Made by a program: the position numbers and the translations under genes. DNA of 21,254 nt from an uncultured Oscillospiraceae bacterium (GTDB taxonomy: Bacteria; Bacillota; Clostridia; Oscillospirales; Oscillospiraceae), in contig CAKTHQ010000036.1 of the NCBI GenBank assembly GCA_934565415.1, positions 1-21,254 on the forward strand. Direction: 5' to 3'. This document shows, piece by piece, positions 20,739 to 21,254 of the stretch; within the stretch, counting starts at the first letter, position 1, and every line of letters starts with the position of its first letter. The notes under the pieces were generated by a model that was not told where the DNA came from, did not search any database, and was given only the letters and a program-made list of their open reading frames with translations.

Positions 20739-21254
20739 TTACTTTGCCTTGGCAGCGCTGACCAGCTCGGCGGTGTCCTGAGCGATCATCAGCTCTTCGT
20801 TGGTGGGAACCACCCAGACCTGAACCTTGGAGTCGGGAGTGGAGATGACCATCTCCTTGCCGCGGCTCTTGTTCAGCTCGGGATCCAGCTTGACACCCAT
20901 GAAGCCCAGGTAGTCGCAGACCATGGCCCGGACGGTGCCGTCGTTCTCGCCTACACCGGCGGTGAAGGTCAGCACATCGATGCCGTTCAGAGCGGCAGCG
21001 TAAGCGCCAACGTACTTGGCGACCTCGTAGGAGAATTTCTCCAGAGCCAGCTTGCAATCCTCGTTGCCGTTGTCGGCGCCTTCGCCCAGGTCACGGAAGT
21101 CGGAGGATACGCCGGACAGAGCCAGCACGCCGGACTTCTTGTTCAGCATGGTCAGGCAGTCGTCCACGCTCATCTTGTACTTATTGCAGATGAACTGCAC
21201 CACGCAGGCGTCGATGTCGCCGGAACGGGTGCCCATGGGGACACCGGCCAGAGG
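20739..21254 (-). CDS. ackA: Acetate kinase, C-terminal part (5' end outside window)
   Basis: The last 171 residues of acetate kinase, which makes ATP and acetate from acetyl phosphate in fermentative metabolism. The frame is open to the window edge; the codons before MGTRSGDID read PLAGVP, as in full-length enzymes, so this is a gene cut by the window and not a truncation. GTRSGDID, LNKKSGVLALSGVSSDFRDL and TFTAGVGENDGTVR are typical acetate/propionate kinase segments of the ASKHA fold, the last being the C-terminal nucleotide-binding motif. A strong terminator follows the stop. pta is not visible; it may lie further upstream, outside the window. Confidence 0.95.
   Translation of the reverse strand, partial: PLAGVPMGTRSGDIDACVVQFICNKYKMSVDDCLTMLNKKSGVLALSGVSSDFRDLGEGADNGNEDCKLALEKFSYEVAKYVGAYAAALNGIDVLTFTAGVGENDGTVRAMVCDYLGFMGVKLDPELNKSRGKEMVISTPDSKVQVWVVPTNEELMIAQDTAELVSAAKAK

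Overview
The window looks like a chromosomal segment of a GC-rich, anaerobic, gut-type member of the Clostridia, most likely Oscillospiraceae or a relative. The evidence is strong AGGAGG-type Shine-Dalgarno sequences, an IspH-ribosomal protein S1 fusion, the dgt-dnaG-rpoD order, a Cys4 zinc-type L31, an ECF sigma factor with a membrane partner of the clostridial type, and short dispersed palindromic repeats. Genus is inference. No tRNA, rRNA, CRISPR array, intact transposase or phage gene was seen, and no gene-free stretch exceeds 300 bases.

Left part, minus strand (83-11347). A long, tightly packed gene train reads hflX, yigZ, dgt, dnaG, rpoD-like sigma, a second degenerate sigma-like gene, cmk, ispH-rpsA. 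Many junctions are ATGA overlaps. It joins translation quality control, nucleotide pools, replication priming, transcription initiation, isoprenoid synthesis and translation. An extended -10 promoter lies before hflX and another before dnaG. After a strong hairpin (2042-2072) comes a three-gene unit: a Dabb protein, an ACT-domain protein and a PFL/DUF711 protein.

Middle (11402-16326). rpmE (ribosomal protein L31) has its own clear promoter and terminator. An M29 aminopeptidase (minus) and a homocysteine S-methyltransferase (plus) diverge from a 141-bp region holding two face-to-face sigma-A promoters around a palindrome. The methyltransferase leads a three-gene plus-strand operon with a membrane-anchored E2/CAT-like acyltransferase protein and a biotin-protein ligase. 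The operon ends at a bidirectional terminator whose loop holds a second palindrome, part of a repeat also seen at the left edge of the window.

Right part (16328-21254). A decayed locus is a chimera: an internally deleted and frameshifted heavy-metal P-type ATPase joined to the C-terminal half of a Crp/Fnr regulator. Upstream a perfect FNR-type palindrome is still placed near -41.5 relative to the predicted promoter. Diverging from it is an ECF sigma factor with an ECF-type promoter and a membrane partner. Then come a small Ala/Glu-rich single-pass membrane protein gene, pepT, and the 3' part of ackA, which runs off the window.

The observations most worth a second look are the P-ATPase/Crp chimera with its preserved operator, the tandem sigma pair in which the second copy carries a region-1.1-like N terminus, the membrane-fused E2-like protein with Glu in place of the catalytic His, and the internal Shine-Dalgarno/ATG that could release free ribosomal protein S1 from the ispH-rpsA reading frame.
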